NCBI RefSeq assembly: GCF_023973825.1
Contig: NW_027122927.1
Span: 1 to 64,000, forward strand
Origin: Plasmodium brasilianum
Taxonomy: Eukaryota > Apicomplexa > Aconoidasida > Haemosporida > Plasmodiidae
Direction: 5' to 3'
DNA: 64,000 nt
Every line of letters starts with the position of its first letter. Within the stretch, counting starts at the first letter, position 1. Shown in pieces: positions 27,056 to 41,060 of this stretch. The notes beneath the pieces were generated by a model, which was not told the origin of the DNA, did no database searches, and saw nothing but the letters and a program-made list of their open reading frames with translations. Made by a program: the position numbers and the translations under genes.

Positions 27056-28116
27056 TTACCTTTTCCTGAATTTAATTTTTTCATATTTTTTAACTTTTTT
27101 ATGATAATAAACAAGTCCTGATATAAGAATTATACTTAATATGAAGATAGGTACAAAATATATAAAAAATCCCAAAAATCCTGAAACACAGTAATTTTTC
27201 ACCTTATTTGTAACTGGGTTTTTTGCCAAAACTTCTGTGAACGGATTTAAAGATGGCTTCGTCAAAAAGGCATATAAGTATGCAAAGGCGGAAGAAATAT
27301 CTTCTTTATTTTCAAACACATCTGATAATTTTTTAATACTTGTAATATGTGAAAAAAATGTATCACTTTCAAGACTATTAACCTTTACAACAGGTGAACT
27401 AAGTATTATTAATTTAAATAAACCGCGCGTAAGCCCACATCCAAAAAAATAATCTAATATGAATGATACTGCTAATATCAAAAACAGCAATAAAGGCAAA
27501 GCTATTCGTAATCCGCATTTTTTAATCATTATTTTTTTGTAAATCTTATCACTAATTGTCATGTTACTTTTAAGAAAATCTACATAATCAAGTTCCTTGA
27601 ATATTTTTTTTTCTAAATGGGAATATTTCTTTGTTTCAAATATACAAGATTTATTTTTCAGACTTTTTTTATTGCGTCTTGCAATTGTTGATAAACTTCC
27701 ATTTATGTGTTTCTTTTTTCCTACTTCACCTTCTTCATTACTAGATATATCTTCTTTATAGTACACGCCATTTGGAGACTCTTCTTTTAAACAGAAAAAA
27801 CTCAAATCTCTATCCTGTTTATATTTTGCCAATAAACGATAATTTGTTGTATATATTTTTCTACGATGACTATAGCATTCATTCAATGATTTGTTATGCA
27901 TACTCTAAAAAAAAAAAAAAAATCATTATGTATTCAAATAAATAATACCATACTAAAAACAAGTACTAACAAAAATAAAACTCAAAAAATACAAATAATA
28001 CATAAAAATTTATGTAAAATTATTATAACCAAATAAACGTCAAATTGATATATCCAACTTAAAATAATAAATGTAACAATTTTAATAAATAACAGTGGCT
28101 TAATTTTTTGCTTCAT
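27056..28116 (-). CDS. fam-l exported protein
   Basis: Two exons, complement(join(27056..27904, 28030..28116)), 311 residues; intron 125 bp, donor GTTATAA, acceptor after a long T tract. Exon 1 encodes MKQKIKPLLF and a hydrophobic stretch ending WIYQFDVYL (29 residues). Exon 2 starts SMHNKSLNE; PEXEL-like YRLLAKYKQD with Arg at residue 52. The fam-l signature is SCIFETKKYSHLEKKIFKEL, then DYVDFLKSN and TISDKIYKK. First membrane segment at about 163-181, second at about 272-296, and a basic end YYHKKVKKYEKIKFRKR. The loop between the membrane segments is about 90 residues, longer than in the other two fam-l genes here (about 60-70). It is upstream of and in the same direction as the fam-m gene at 23102. 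Likely exported to the infected red cell; role unknown. Confidence 0.9.
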
Positions 28117-30499
28117 TATAGAGAACGTTAAAATTAAAATATACTAAACTAGGATTCAGTAAAAAACATAATATTCTTTGAATAATAAAGAACACTGTTA
28201 TTTTTTAATTAACGTGATTTCTTTTATTTTTTCGTAAAATCATAATAAAAGGTTTTTAAGTACAATTAATTTTACAACAGATAAAAAAAAAAAATAATTT
28301 CAGAAACAACCTATAAAATTTTTCTATTAAAATATTTTTTGAAAAAATGCTATTAATTAAAATAATACAAATTTAGTTAATTAATAGATATTCAGAGTAC
28401 ATAAATTATTCCTTTATTATACTGAAACAATTAAATAATTTTCTTATGAATACTCATCAGACAAAAAATATATATATTTTTAATTAATATTTATATATAT
28501 TGAGTATATAGAGAATATAGAATGTAGAGAATATAGATAATTCTTTCCTCTACATATCAGCAGAGATGTCACTTATTTAAATGATATTTTCCTATTAATA
28601 ATACTAACATATTGAATAATATATTTTACAAACTGTTCATCTCTAAAAAAAATATTAATTATTATGCCACCATAATAATAGTAAGAATAAAACAAAAAAT
28701 TAATATTTTGTACAAATTGCTTTTATTATTATATGTAGTATTATAATTATATACTCCATAAATATACACATCTTTTTATGATCTATAATATATTTTAAAT
28801 GTCAAATATGACAAATCACGTAAAAAAATAAAAAACAGTAAATTTCAAAGGTAAATAAAGACCTAACTTTTATGTTTGTAATATTATTTTTGATGGGTAT
28901 AGAATTTAAATAGTTATATTTTATATTTTTTTTATAAATGTAAAGATTGTAAATTGTTATGTTTATATATATTTTGTTTTAGCTAATACAAATATTCAGA
29001 AGATATATAATAAATAACAATAGAGTAATAGTTATATAATTTATAACGACTTAAGTACAATGCTAATAGAAAAATGTTCTTGTTTAATTATGTCAAATGC
29101 ATACATAAACATAATTTTTTGTTATCTTATATATTATCGCAGCTATTTAAGTAATTCATATAAAATAGAATTAACTCGCGTAATTATATAGGATAAAACA
29201 TAAAATGATAAATTTTAATAGAAGTCCTGATTTAAATATAAAGCTTCATGTATTCTGAAGTTGATAATGTTCTATTAATAATTAATTTTAAAAGGAAAAT
29301 TATATTATTATTTAATTATAATTTCATACCTTAACTATAAAAAAATCTAGAAATTTATTTATAGGTTTTTACATCAAATAAATTATTAAACATGTAATTT
29401 TCAAAATAATTTTTTATGAGGATGCTCTGCTATGTTTGCATTTAAATAAAAATGAAATGTTAACACAAAAAGTGAAATAGATTATATTTTGTTAAATAAA
29501 AAAATTGCAGACATATTAAAATTAAATGTTATATCTCATACATTTATTAATAAGAAAAAAATGAAAACTTACAAACTTTAAAAAAAAAAAAAGAAGAGCA
29601 ATTGTTATAAATATAAATAACTTCATTAACCAAGTGAATTTATATTATTTTCAATATTATATAATATTTTAAAAGTCCCATCTATATTTTATTATATTAC
29701 AAATCCAAATGAAACAATTACATAAATAATTTTTGTATATAAAAGATTCATTTTTATTCTAATTATGCGGAAACTTAAATTGCACATTTTATTAAATTAA
29801 GAAAGATATATTATATATATGCGTTCAGAATAATTTATTGTAATACAAATGAAATATAGAAACATTAGGACTGTAAATATTATTTAATATATGTCTTTTT
29901 ACTTTTATGTGCCAACATATACTTGTAAAATATATAGATTCTATAAGAAATAATTTATAAGTATGCAACAATTAATTTTTGTTAACTTATTTTTATTAAG
30001 TATACAGGAAAATGTCATTACAAATATGAAAAAAATATTTCTGAAAAAAATCTGTCATTTTTTACTAGGCTTTAATTTTAACTCATCCTATTTCAGTGGC
30101 TAATTTAAGAATTTTAACAGCACATAAAACGTTAAAATGTTTAAAAGGTGACTAACAGAAGTACAGTTGCGACTCCTCTTGATAATTAAATAATTATGTC
30201 AGTAATGCTCTCCCTAATATATATTAAACATTTTCCAATTAAATAAGAAATAAAAAACTAATGAAAATTTTATAAACAAAAATTATTCCATGGAGTAAAT
30301 TATAAAGTACTACTCATTCATTCTTAAGGTTTTAAACGTTCTTTCTTAATATAAAAGGTGTAATTTCTTCTTTTATGTATAGGAATAAATATTCCTTATA
30401 GTTATTTAAAAGAAATATATCTAGCATTACATATGACTTGAATATAACAGGTATCCATTTCATGAATAATTTTTTAGATGCATTCATCTAATTGCCATT
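28117..30499. other. 5' flank of fam-l gene and module spacer
   Basis: Promoter-side DNA of the gene at 27056, with the repeated block at 28501-28542. It is similar in order to the 5' flanks at 39.5, 42.7, 55.5 and 58.9 kb. No ORF of interest. Confidence 0.55.
28501..28542 (-). promoter_or_regulatory. Conserved upstream block (fam-l 27056)
   Basis: Plus-strand text includes GAATGTAGAGAATATAGATA, 385-426 bp upstream of the start at 28116. The same 20-mer occurs near 55922-55941, and variants lie near 24373, 39929, 43090 and 59287. It is embedded in longer flank homology, so it may mark a promoter or simply shared ancestry. Confidence 0.55.
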
Positions 30500-30677
30500 A
30501 TCTTTACACTAATTCTTTCCATCATCTTTTAATTCAACATTAACTCTTCATTGTATGAATCACCATATACATCAACATATAACATCTTTATTTCTATTTT
30601 ATTTCTTCTCTTCTCTTTTTCTGAAAATAATATAACAAGTTTTGAGTCAAAAATTCCATGCCCACAATTATAAGTGA
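30500..30677 (-). pseudogene. Remnant of exported-protein exon 2, copy A
   Basis: Downstream (minus sense) of a GCATTTAG acceptor-like site, one frame reads YNCGHGIFDSKLVILFSEKE and KRRNKIEIKMLYVDVYG before a stop. It lines up with WNSADGALNSRSDISLL and KYKKKKINLYLTDKLPG in the remnant at 45.5-46.0 kb. The intron-side DNA matches too (TTTATAATGTGATRRATTT near 30730 and 46009). Frameshifted against the expected phase and without a readable first exon. Weak alone; the paired copy supports it. Confidence 0.38.
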
Positions 30678-33600
30678 CTAAATGCATATAAAAGGTGTAT
30701 TACAATGAAAAGTAAATTTCTTTATTATTTATAATGTGATAAATTTGCTTACGAACAATGAAAACTGTCTTATAAATAAACTTATGTTTATATAACATGC
30801 AGCATCAAAAACATAAAGTAAATTTCATGCTAACGTACTATACTGCGCAGATTAAGTATGGACATATACAATTAAAAAGGATAAATATAAGAGATTTTTC
30901 TAATATAAAATATTTATTTTTTCCATTAAAATTGGATTTATTTAACTTTATAATACATCTATTTATGTAAAAAGCCTACAGCATATTGACAATTTAGTGA
31001 CATAGGTGTGTAGTAATTTCTGTAGCTATTTTATTTTATTTTTAAAAAAAAAATTAAATTGCATAAAGTGCAAGGTATAAAAAATCTCAGATGATTTTAA
31101 AAATATTTTTATAAATACTTCCAGTAAATTTATTTACATAAAAGCTATGTCCAAATGATATTCAGGAAAACTAATTTTATTAATGAATTCTTAAAAAACA
31201 TATATATATTCATAGCCTAACAGAACAGTTCTAAAGTTTTGTTATTTATACTTTTCAGAAAAGAAATAAAATAACTTTTCTCGTATACAGAAATTTTATT
31301 TTATAATTAGAAAAACAAAATTAGTTGTGTTCAGCATAAGCATTTTAGCATATGTCAGGAATATACTTATTACATTTTAGCTGAACATCCTAATAATAAG
31401 CTTATATGTCCTTATCTTTTATACCTTTTAAACATTATTTTACAATCAAAGAACGCAAATTATTGTATTGTATATAATAGTATTCATAGGATGGAAAGAA
31501 ATAATTAGAAGAATATTTTTTATTTATAGCACAAATAATATAATATCTGCATATGCATGTGACATGCAGAATATTTGTACTAGAATAATTTTAAAATTGT
31601 ATTCTAAAATTTAATTCATATAAATAATTCTAACATCTTAAAGAGTTCTATCCAATTTAACGCTTTTACAAAATTGTATGTTATTATTATAAATAGAATA
31701 CTATAATTTCTATACAATTAAAAAAAAATTATTTTATTCATTATGACTAAAATAAAATTTATTATATTTAAGAATTAATATCTATTTTTTAATTTTTTAT
31801 TTTTTTTTAAAAAAAATATTAATTTATAATATATAGAGCAATGGTAATATTAAAAAAACATAATAACCATGCAAGATTATATGTAATATGAATACATATT
31901 TATTAATTATGATTATAAAAAAAAAAAATTATAATAAAAAAACTATTTTAAATAAATTAATTTACATCAAAAAATAGGATAATTAAGAAGTTTTAAAAGA
32001 TAGTATATAATATGTAATATAACATATAATAACATTTAGAAAAAACGATTATGAATTATTTTCGTTTTTGTTACTTTCATGGAGAAAATAATAATACATA
32101 TTACCTTTATTGGTATATAAATAAATATTTCTTAATATATCATATTAAAATTTAGCTGTTATTAAAACTACTCATATAAAATAAATTAGATTTTTAAAGA
32201 AATGTACTTATTAATTCAACAATATTTGTATTCCATACGGTGTGTTTAATATAGTAAACATAGATAATTATAAAAATGTAATATCATAAATATATTATCT
32301 TAATTTTATAATAATAAATTGATATTAACTTGGGTAACTAATGCACTTTTCTAAAAAATAATTAATTATAAATAAATTTAAAATATTTTAAAATTTTGCG
32401 TATTCTACATAATATATATTACCCTGTAGAATTAAAGAAAAATAAGATAATTATTATTTTATTTTATGTTTTCTTATATATGTACATTACATATATTTGT
32501 ATATTCAGATATAAACATAATTAATAATTCTTTTAGTTTAAAACGTTTACATGGTTCTTTCATTTATATAAACTTTTTCAAAGTTTACAAACTTGTTTTT
32601 CTATAAAAAAGTAGAACACCACAATTTGACAATTAATACTACCTATTATAGGGTTTATTTAATTATAAAATTTACATTAGCATATGAGCTTCTTTTTAAT
32701 AATTATTTTGTAAGCTTTTATGTAACTAATCCAATCGATAATTCTTAGTAGCTTTAGTTTTTTTTTTTAAATATTTTATACGTATTATATTAATTGAATA
32801 TATTCGCGTCAATTTAAATTACATAAAAATGAACATTCATAAAACTAAAAGAATTATGAATAACGAATTTTCATTTTGTCTTGAAATACTTAATTTGTTT
32901 TTTAGTAAATGTATACGACATTAATTAATTGTATTGTTAAATATAAATATTTATTTTATAGTTATACATCCACGAATTTCCATATATATATGTATATTAA
33001 TATTAATCCTTTAATTATTATTGACTTATTGTAGATTTAACATAACTTGCAGTAATAATTGCTCATAAATATTATTATCACATTAATAAATTATGTTTCT
33101 TCTAATTAGATATGTTATTAATGTTGTAATAATAATGATATATATGACATTTTTAACTTCAATATTTTATTTTAAAATAAATTAATGTAAATTAATGTAA
33201 ATTTATATATTTCCAGTTAAAGTATTATATTCCTGTAGTTCCATTCAGTAATAATTTTATAATAACCTTTATTATAGAACTAATACACCTATTTTGTAAT
33301 ACTATTAAAACTATAAATTCTATGAATTATGTTCGCATATATGTATATTTGATAATATAGTCCCTGATACGAGGATCATTATATTTTATATCTATATGTA
33401 TTTCTTCCTACTCAAGCACTACTCTGATATTTATTTATACTAATTAATTTATTATTTTTAAAACGTACTGAATCTTTTCATATTCTCAATACATTTACAT
33501 TTATTCCTCTAATTTAATGTTTACAAAAAAAAAAAATTACAATTATAGCGTAATTTCCTTTTTGTTTTTAGTTCCATATGAATAAATTCATTATATGCAT

Positions 33601-36600
33601 ACATGCATAAATAAAATGTTTGTACATATTTTTTATTACTACTGTTTACACTTCCTTACATACTTGTTAATATGAGACGAATATCATAAACATGCGCATA
33701 CGCACGTATGCCCTCCTTACTTATATGTACATATATAAGTATATGTAAACTATATTCATAGAACTCCGACAAACCAATAATTATTACAATTTCGTTTTTT
33801 ACCTTTGAATTTTATTCTATTCCAATTTCTACTTTCCAATTCATGTTTTGTGAATGCTTACAACTAGTAAACTAAATAAAAACTTGTATAAGAACCTTTA
33901 ATAAAGGTAATCAAATATAAATTTACAATTCTGATTTAATATAAAATGGAACTATTTTTAAATTAATAATCTACAGAACTAATTAATATATTCAACACCA
34001 CATTTAATTGCCTTATCATATATATTTTGTTTTCTTTCTTTTCTTAACATCCTTAGGTGGAATACCTTTTTTAGTGACCTTCATACCTTAATGATATTTT
34101 CCCTTGTAATATGTAATAGTTCTATCATTCGGCTTATATTATCTCATATACAAAAACGTCTATATGGTCACATATACATTGAAACATAAGGCGGTAATGT
34201 GAAAAATAACATGTAAATAATTTACCGACATGCAGAATTTTATACTCACATACATATATATGTGCTTCCACTTACAATTTTTTAATGTAAACAAGCTAAA
34301 ATATCCACGTAAAGCTAGTACAAAAAAATAAAAAAAACAACAAATACATATATACATACGCGTTATATTCATAAATACACATTTCCGCATGAATCCTGCT
34401 AACTTATATACCCACATAATCATGCGCACAATTGCGTACTCAAACTAATTCATTTATATATATACATAAAATCACTTATCCAGGATACATGCTTTATTAA
34501 ATATATTTTGTTTCAAATGGTTTAATTGTACGTTAAATTTTTTAAAAAAATATTCTTCTAATGCAGACGATATAAAAAAATTTACGTGTATACATATGAA
34601 GCTTAGTGATAATAAGAAATTGTTTAGAAGAATATCATTAGGGCACATAGATAAAACCCAACATATAAAATACTTTTTATAGCGTTTATTTTTTCTAATT
34701 ATCTGTTCATTCTGCACAGGAGAATATACTTCTATTCATACTATTAACAATATTGTCACATAAGTCAAAATATTGTAATAGTCACAAAAATGAATATGCA
34801 TCTTATGAAATATAGGAAAGTCCATATGTACAAATATATATATGGATAAACCAACCTATAAAATTCTTGTACATGCATCCGTATATTCACATATACACAT
34901 ACGTATGCACGCATATATGCGCATGACATAGATATAGCATAAAGTATATAAATTCTTTGAAGAAATTTTTTTTTAATTCTTATATCTACATTTCTCCAAA
35001 ATTATTATAATTAGACGCTTATTTTCTCGGATTTTTACTTATACATATAAACTAAGGAAAGAAAAGATAAATTATAAAAGTGACGTTAACGTATTACTTT
35101 CTTCTTTTTATTTCTTTTTTATATAAAACTTTTATAATGGTATCTATATACGTTTTTAAAAAAACATTTGTAATTGATGTTTGAACCTTGGAAAAAAGGG
35201 GGGGTATGCTTTTATAATTTGTAGGTATTCATATAAGTTTGCATTATTATTTGTCATATTTCATGTTCTGTTACTTTTTTTTTATTTTTCTCATTTTCTT
35301 TTTCTTTGAAACATTTTTTCATGTGCTTGTCAGATATGATTTTTTTTCTTCTCCATTCTCTCTTATTTCAGAGTAACATTCGTTATCGATCAATAAGTAG
35401 TCCTAATAGAAAAACATGTAACCTTAAAAAAAAATAAAAATTGTTCATAGACATAATAGCGTTTTTTTACAGTACTTATACGATTAATTCTCGAAGTACT
35501 CCGTTTTGTAATTAATAAAATTTCTACCGGCACATTGCATAATTAGTTAAAACTAAAATGAAAAAAAGTACACTATCTCAAAAATAAAATAATTTTTACA
35601 ATTATAATTATTTATATCAAAAAAAATTATATATCATTTCAATATTATATTAATAACTCATAGAAGATGTTACAATGGAAACATGCGATTCATACATTAA
35701 CTTCTTTTAAAAATTCTTCTTAATATTCTATTAAAATTTAGTAACTTTTTGTTTTTTAATTTTAATGCTTCATTCATTAACTATAAAGGAAAAGAAAGGC
35801 ATATAAAACCAAGTAAAAGTGAGAAATAAAAAGGTGAAACAAACGATCGAAGTGAAAATATGTCGTAAATAACATTTTAGAGATACATGTACATGTGTAA
35901 TTTATATTATTTATCACATGTACAAGCATATATTCGAGAACAATTTAAACAATATTAAGAAAAAACAATATGAATATACATATAAATTAAAGTGTAATAA
36001 TTATATAAGTAAATTAAAAACTTTACTAGGAGAAGGTTCAAAATAAGTTTCTACTTTTTTTTTGTTTATAAACCACTTAACTTGAATCTCTGTTTTAAAA
36101 CTCTATGTACTAAAAATATTTTATTAACTTGATATTTAGGGTCTTGAAACAATGAAATTTGCTGTCATACATATAGCTTTACGTATATTATAAAAACATA
36201 AGTAAAAGAATATCAGTTCATATAAAAAACGTAGAATAAATACATGGAAAATAAGTAATTCTAATTGTACCAAAAAATGTTATTATCTTAGTTTTTCATA
36301 TAATTATACAAATGTTCACATGAAAGTAGGTTTTATATCCTATAATAAATAATCCTTTAATATTGTTCCTCTCTTTTCTACCTTGGGGAAATGTTTATCC
36401 TTTAATTTAATTGTATTTTTCAATTGTTTCCATATAATATGTGAGCTTCTAATTATTTAGGGTAATACACTATTAGAAAATATACAATAAAAAGTTTTGA
36501 AAAAAAATTATTTTGAAAAATATAACGTAATTAATTGTTAAAAAGTGATAATAAAAAATAAAAAAAATGTAATAGAAATATGCTTATACTTTTAATATAT

Positions 36601-38541
36601 ATGACAACTACTGAAGTATATTTAAAAATATAAATCTAATAATATAACATGTAACATTTTACATTGTATTATAACTGAATATGTACTCAATTTATTTTTC
36701 TTATATATCTATACTTGTAACATTATGAAATAATGAAACATGCTATTTTTCAATAATTGTGCCTTGTTTCTTTTTATTTCATATAAATTGAACTAAAAAA
36801 AAATATTATCTGCATGTAATTATTGTACATAAATATATATATTGTATACAGAAGAAATATTTTAATAATATATAGTAATACCTAATGTATAAAAAAAAAT
36901 ATATATATATAAATATTTTTTTTTTATTAAAAATATTTTTAGCAATTTTTTCCCTTTCAGAATGCAGAATTGTCCATATATATTAATCTTATATTCTCTT
37001 TCTCATTAGTATATTTTTGCAAAGGCATATATATGTGTATTATTTCACTAACGAAAAATTATGTTTCAATCGTAAATGAAGGCGATAATTACAACATTCA
37101 TTACCATAATATTATAATATTCATTTGAATCTATATAAAGGAAAATTTAATGCATTAACTTTAGTTATGATTGAATTAGAAAAAATGATACATGAGAGAT
37201 CATATACATCTGAATTAATTAAATCCTCTAGAAAAATACGTATTAATTTTGAAAAAAACTAATTAAAGTTTACATAGCACAAAAAACAACGTTATATACT
37301 TAGGAATGATTTAAAAAAAAACGATAACTTTTTTTTCTTTAATTTTATATAAAAAAATGATTGCTATACATATAAATGCACTATTAATTGTCAATATTAT
37401 ATATATTTACATATATGCATGAAAAATAAGAAATATATATAAAAAAGTACATACACATAGTTATAATGTTATAAAGAAATATATTTTTTTTCCTTAAAAA
37501 AAAGGATAACTTAGCGTTTTGAAGACATATATATATATATAAGATATTACAATTATAAAAAAGATAATAAAGGTATTATACATAATTATGTCAATATTGT
37601 TAACAATAAATTCTTTCATTTAATATTTTAATGTAAAAAATAGAATAAATATATAATTTATTTATTTATTTATTTATAAATTTTCAATATTATATATATT
37701 AAATTAAATTTGACAGAATGTAATTAACATCAAAATTAAGTTTAATAATAAATAATTCTAAATCTTTATTCTAATTGTGAAGATACAGAATATAATTTGG
37801 TACACAGTTATAAATAATCTATATATAATAAGAATATTTTTTTTGTTAAATATATATATATATACATATATATATTAATATTATTTAAAAAAAAATAAAA
37901 ATGATTTCAAATTATTTTTGTAGTTATTATTTCATATAACATATTTCTCATAAAGAATATTTTATATAATGATGATTAGGTTACTACTCAGTGAAGAAAA
38001 TATATATATACTTATCAAAACAACAAATTATATTCATTTTCTTTTATAACATATTATTCAGTAACCATTTATTGTTAATATAAAGCTAAAAGTATGTTTT
38101 CTTAATTACCTTAAAAAATAACAATTTTGGACTAGAACTACATATAAAATAGTAAATGACACTTTTTAGTTAAAATATAAATTTTCACAATAATTCAGTA
38201 AAATTATATGCATTGTTACATCATATAATAATTTTAATGCACAAATATAATGATTCTATAAAAATCTATTTAAATAAGAAAATATAAGCATATAATAAAA
38301 AATATATTTAAGCTGAAAAGATATTTTATAATACTAATTGAAAAATATTAATATATTCATATTCACTAAAAAAATAACATATTCTACTGTTGAACATAAA
38401 AAATTCCACATATATGTAGGCTTATTCATAAAATTTAAGCAGATATGGTTACGCTTATTAACCATGGCACTAAGGATATTACAGGTACTATTTCATATTA
38501 AAAGCTTCATTATACAAGGAAACATATTCTTTTTGCACATT
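30678..38541. other. Gene-poor spacer, related to 46-51 kb
   Basis: About 7.9 kb. From about 30.2 to 35.8 kb it is a diverged copy of 45.4-51.0 kb, offset about 15.2 kb. Matching landmarks are AGTAAATGTATACGA (32904 and 48125), AATGTAAACAAG (about 34285 and 49507) and TTCTTCTCCRTTCTCTC (about 35347 and 50620). Parts (33.6-35.4 kb) are richer in G+C and hold ACATATACATACGTATGCAC-like runs. Minus-strand ORFs of 81 and 89 codons (34160-34717) are only loosely similar to the copy and not called. From 37.2 kb it is 3' flank of the fam-l gene. Confidence 0.55.
37722..37760. repeat. Conserved 3'-flank block (fam-l 38542)
   Basis: Contains AATTAACATCAAAATTAAG followed by an A/T-rich ATAATAA run, 818 bp beyond the stop codon of the fam-l gene. 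One of six related blocks in this window. Confidence 0.6.
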
Positions 38542-39498
38542 TTACCCTTTTTTGAACTTAATATTATGATATTTTTTAACTTTTTTATGATAGTAAACAA
38601 GAGCGGACATAAGTATGACAATTAATATAATGAAAGGTATTAAATAAATTATATAAACTAGAAAAGGCACAGTCATAAACGTCCAAGATTGTGTACCACT
38701 TTGCTCTATTCCATTTTTTATAACATTAACCTTAGCTGTTTTCCACAAGAAATCTAATTTGAGTTTTCCCAAAAAAGAACGTAAAGGCGCAGACCACCCA
38801 GTTCCAAGTGTTTTTTTCAACACTGCTAACAACCAGCCTACAAGCCCATATCCACAAGAAAAATCTAATATTAGGTAGGTTGATAATAATATGACCAAGA
38901 ATAAAGGTAAAATAATTCGTACTCTGTATTTTTTAAATACTATTTTTCTGAAAATTTTATCACTTATAGTCTTGTTGTTTTGAAGAAAATCTATATAATC
39001 AAGTTCTTTGAATACTTTTTTTTCCATATGGGAATATTTTTTTGTTTCAAACACACACGATTTATTTTTCATATGTTGTTTATGGCCTCTTATATTCATT
39101 GGTGAAATTCCATTAGACCATTTTTTTTTTTCTCTTAACTGCTTTTCGTAATTAAGTATATCCTCTTTTAAACATACCAAATTTGAATCCTTATCGTGTT
39201 TATATTTTGCTAGTATCCTATATATTCTTTCATCCATTTTTTTTCCATGGATGCATTTATCATCTACAGAATTCTTAAATATACTCTAAAAAAACCAAGT
39301 AAATATTTGTTATTTAAAGTATAAATTATTTTATGATAAAAAAACATTTTAATATAAATAAAACACTAAAAATGATAATAATCCAAATATCCTTGAATAA
39401 TCTTATAATACCACGCAATTCTTAAAATGGCATATCCCGGATAAAAGCACAAACTCAGCAATTTTAATAAATAATAGTAACTTAATTCTTTTTTTCAT
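38542..39498 (-). CDS. fam-l exported protein
   Basis: Two exons, complement(join(38542..39285, 39412..39498)), 276 residues; intron 126 bp, donor GTATTATA. Exon 1 encodes MKKRIKLLLFIKIAEFVLLS and ends GICHFKNCV. Exon 2 begins SIFKNSVDD and continues through CIHGKKMDERIYRILAKYK; an ATG lies inside at residue 46, but the frame stays open to the acceptor and exon 1 fits in phase. The PEXEL-like motif is RILAK with Arg at residue 52. Family signature is CVFETKKYSHMEKKVFKEL and DYIDFLQNN. Membrane segments at about 152-172 and 233-259, and tail YYHKKVKKYHNIKFKKG. The downstream partner of the fam-m gene at 41848; the two starts are 3.2 kb apart. Probably exported; function unknown. Confidence 0.9.
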
Positions 39499-39906
39499 GA
39501 TATATTATTTTAATACTGCAATATATCCTGCAAAGAACAAAATAAACTACAATATAACATGTATTAATGATAAAGCACACTATAATTATTAAATTAATTT
39601 TTTTTCTTTTTTTTTACTTTTTATTTATTTGCATAGAATTAATAAAACGTATATACATATAATTCTCTTTACAACGGAGACTAAGAAAAATAAATTTTAT
39701 ATATATTATAAAAGTTTTATTTTAATTTTTTGTTTGAAAAAAAAATTTCATATAAATATAATATTTTTCATTTTTTGAAAAATGTTAAAAATATACGATT
39801 TAATATAGTATATTAGAAAAATAATCTTATTTATTAATTCTTTTTAAAAATAAAAAAAAGAAAAAAAATTAAGTTTTCTTAATATTTATAAATATTTACA
39901 TTCCGC

Positions 39907-39947
39907 AGTATATAGAATATATACGCTACAGAATGTATAGACTATAA
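39907..39947 (-). promoter_or_regulatory. Conserved upstream block (fam-l 38542)
   Basis: Plus-strand TATATAGAATATATAC followed by CAGAATGTATAGACTATAA, 409-449 bp upstream of the start at 39498. A variant of the block at the other fam genes. Confidence 0.48.
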
Positions 39948-41027
39948 AAAGTATAAAATGTAGGTCATATTTTGTCCCATATATTAAGAAAATATTATAT
40001 AATTTCAATGATGTTTTTCTATTAATAATATTAATTTTATAAATAATATATTTTGGAAAATTCGATAACTTCTAATAGGATATGTATTATTATAATAATA
40101 TTAAAATTGTAGTAATTGATGTAGAAATCATATCTTTGTGCAATAATTTATCATATATTATTTATAACACTTACATTATATAATGCTTCATAATATATTT
40201 AATAATTCTCATTTATATAATATGACTGAATCTATAAAACAATTTCTAATTTTAGAATAATAAATAAATTATAATGTTTTATTTTTGCTTAATATCCTGT
40301 GGAAATCACAATTTTTATTAAAGTTTAATTTACGTCCATATTTGTACTTATAAAGTTTTTAAATTCTTCTGCTTAAACTTTTTTGTTAATTAATTATACT
40401 AGTTTATAAAAAATTCAATAAAAAGAAATAATAAAAAATTAAATAAGCATATGGAAATTCTTTCTTTAAATGTATTATTATTGGTATAAAATTGCAGCAT
40501 TAACATATCTCTCAAATTTTTTATTAATAAAAATTCATATATTTTTTAGTTACGAATTTATTTCATCACAAATATTTATATGAATTTTGTAAAATTCATT
40601 TAAGTTAACCATTATGTAAACGTAATAATAGAATGATGAAAATATGTTTTCTCCTATTTATTGGAAACATATAACTTTGCGCTAAATATATAATGAACAA
40701 TATGCAACTGCAACTAAAAATAAAATTAGACTAATAAATAAAGATTATTTCCTTAAAAACAGGAACAACACTAATTATAAACCTAAATCTATACTTATGA
40801 ATTATATATTAAAAGAATTCTTTTTCGTTTTTACTTTACATAAAAACAGAAAATTATAAATAAGTAATAATTAGTAGTGTTGAACATAAACTATGTGTAT
40901 TAATATACGTCTTCTAAATAATATTATAAATTAATATATTTATAAAATATAATAAAAAACAGCAAAAATATATAATTTATTTATATATTTTCAATATATT
41001 ATATATTTAATTTATTCTTCTAAAAAT

Positions 41028-41060
41028 GAATTAACACCACAATTAAGCACAATAATAATA
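41028..41060. repeat. Conserved 3'-flank block (fam-m 41848)
   Basis: Contains TTAACACCACAATTAAGCAC followed by ATAATAATA, 817 bp beyond the fam-m stop. The clearest copy of the block. Confidence 0.65.

Noticed and set aside
34160..34717. Two minus-strand ORFs (89 and 81 codons) in the G+C-richer spacer
   Set aside because: The copy near 49.4-50.0 kb is similar as DNA, but the proteins match only loosely, the frames are not preserved and no splice plan is evident. Treated as non-coding repeat.
38338..38625. 95-codon plus-strand ORF
   Set aside because: It overlaps the 3' end of the fam-l gene on the opposite strand and is its antisense shadow.
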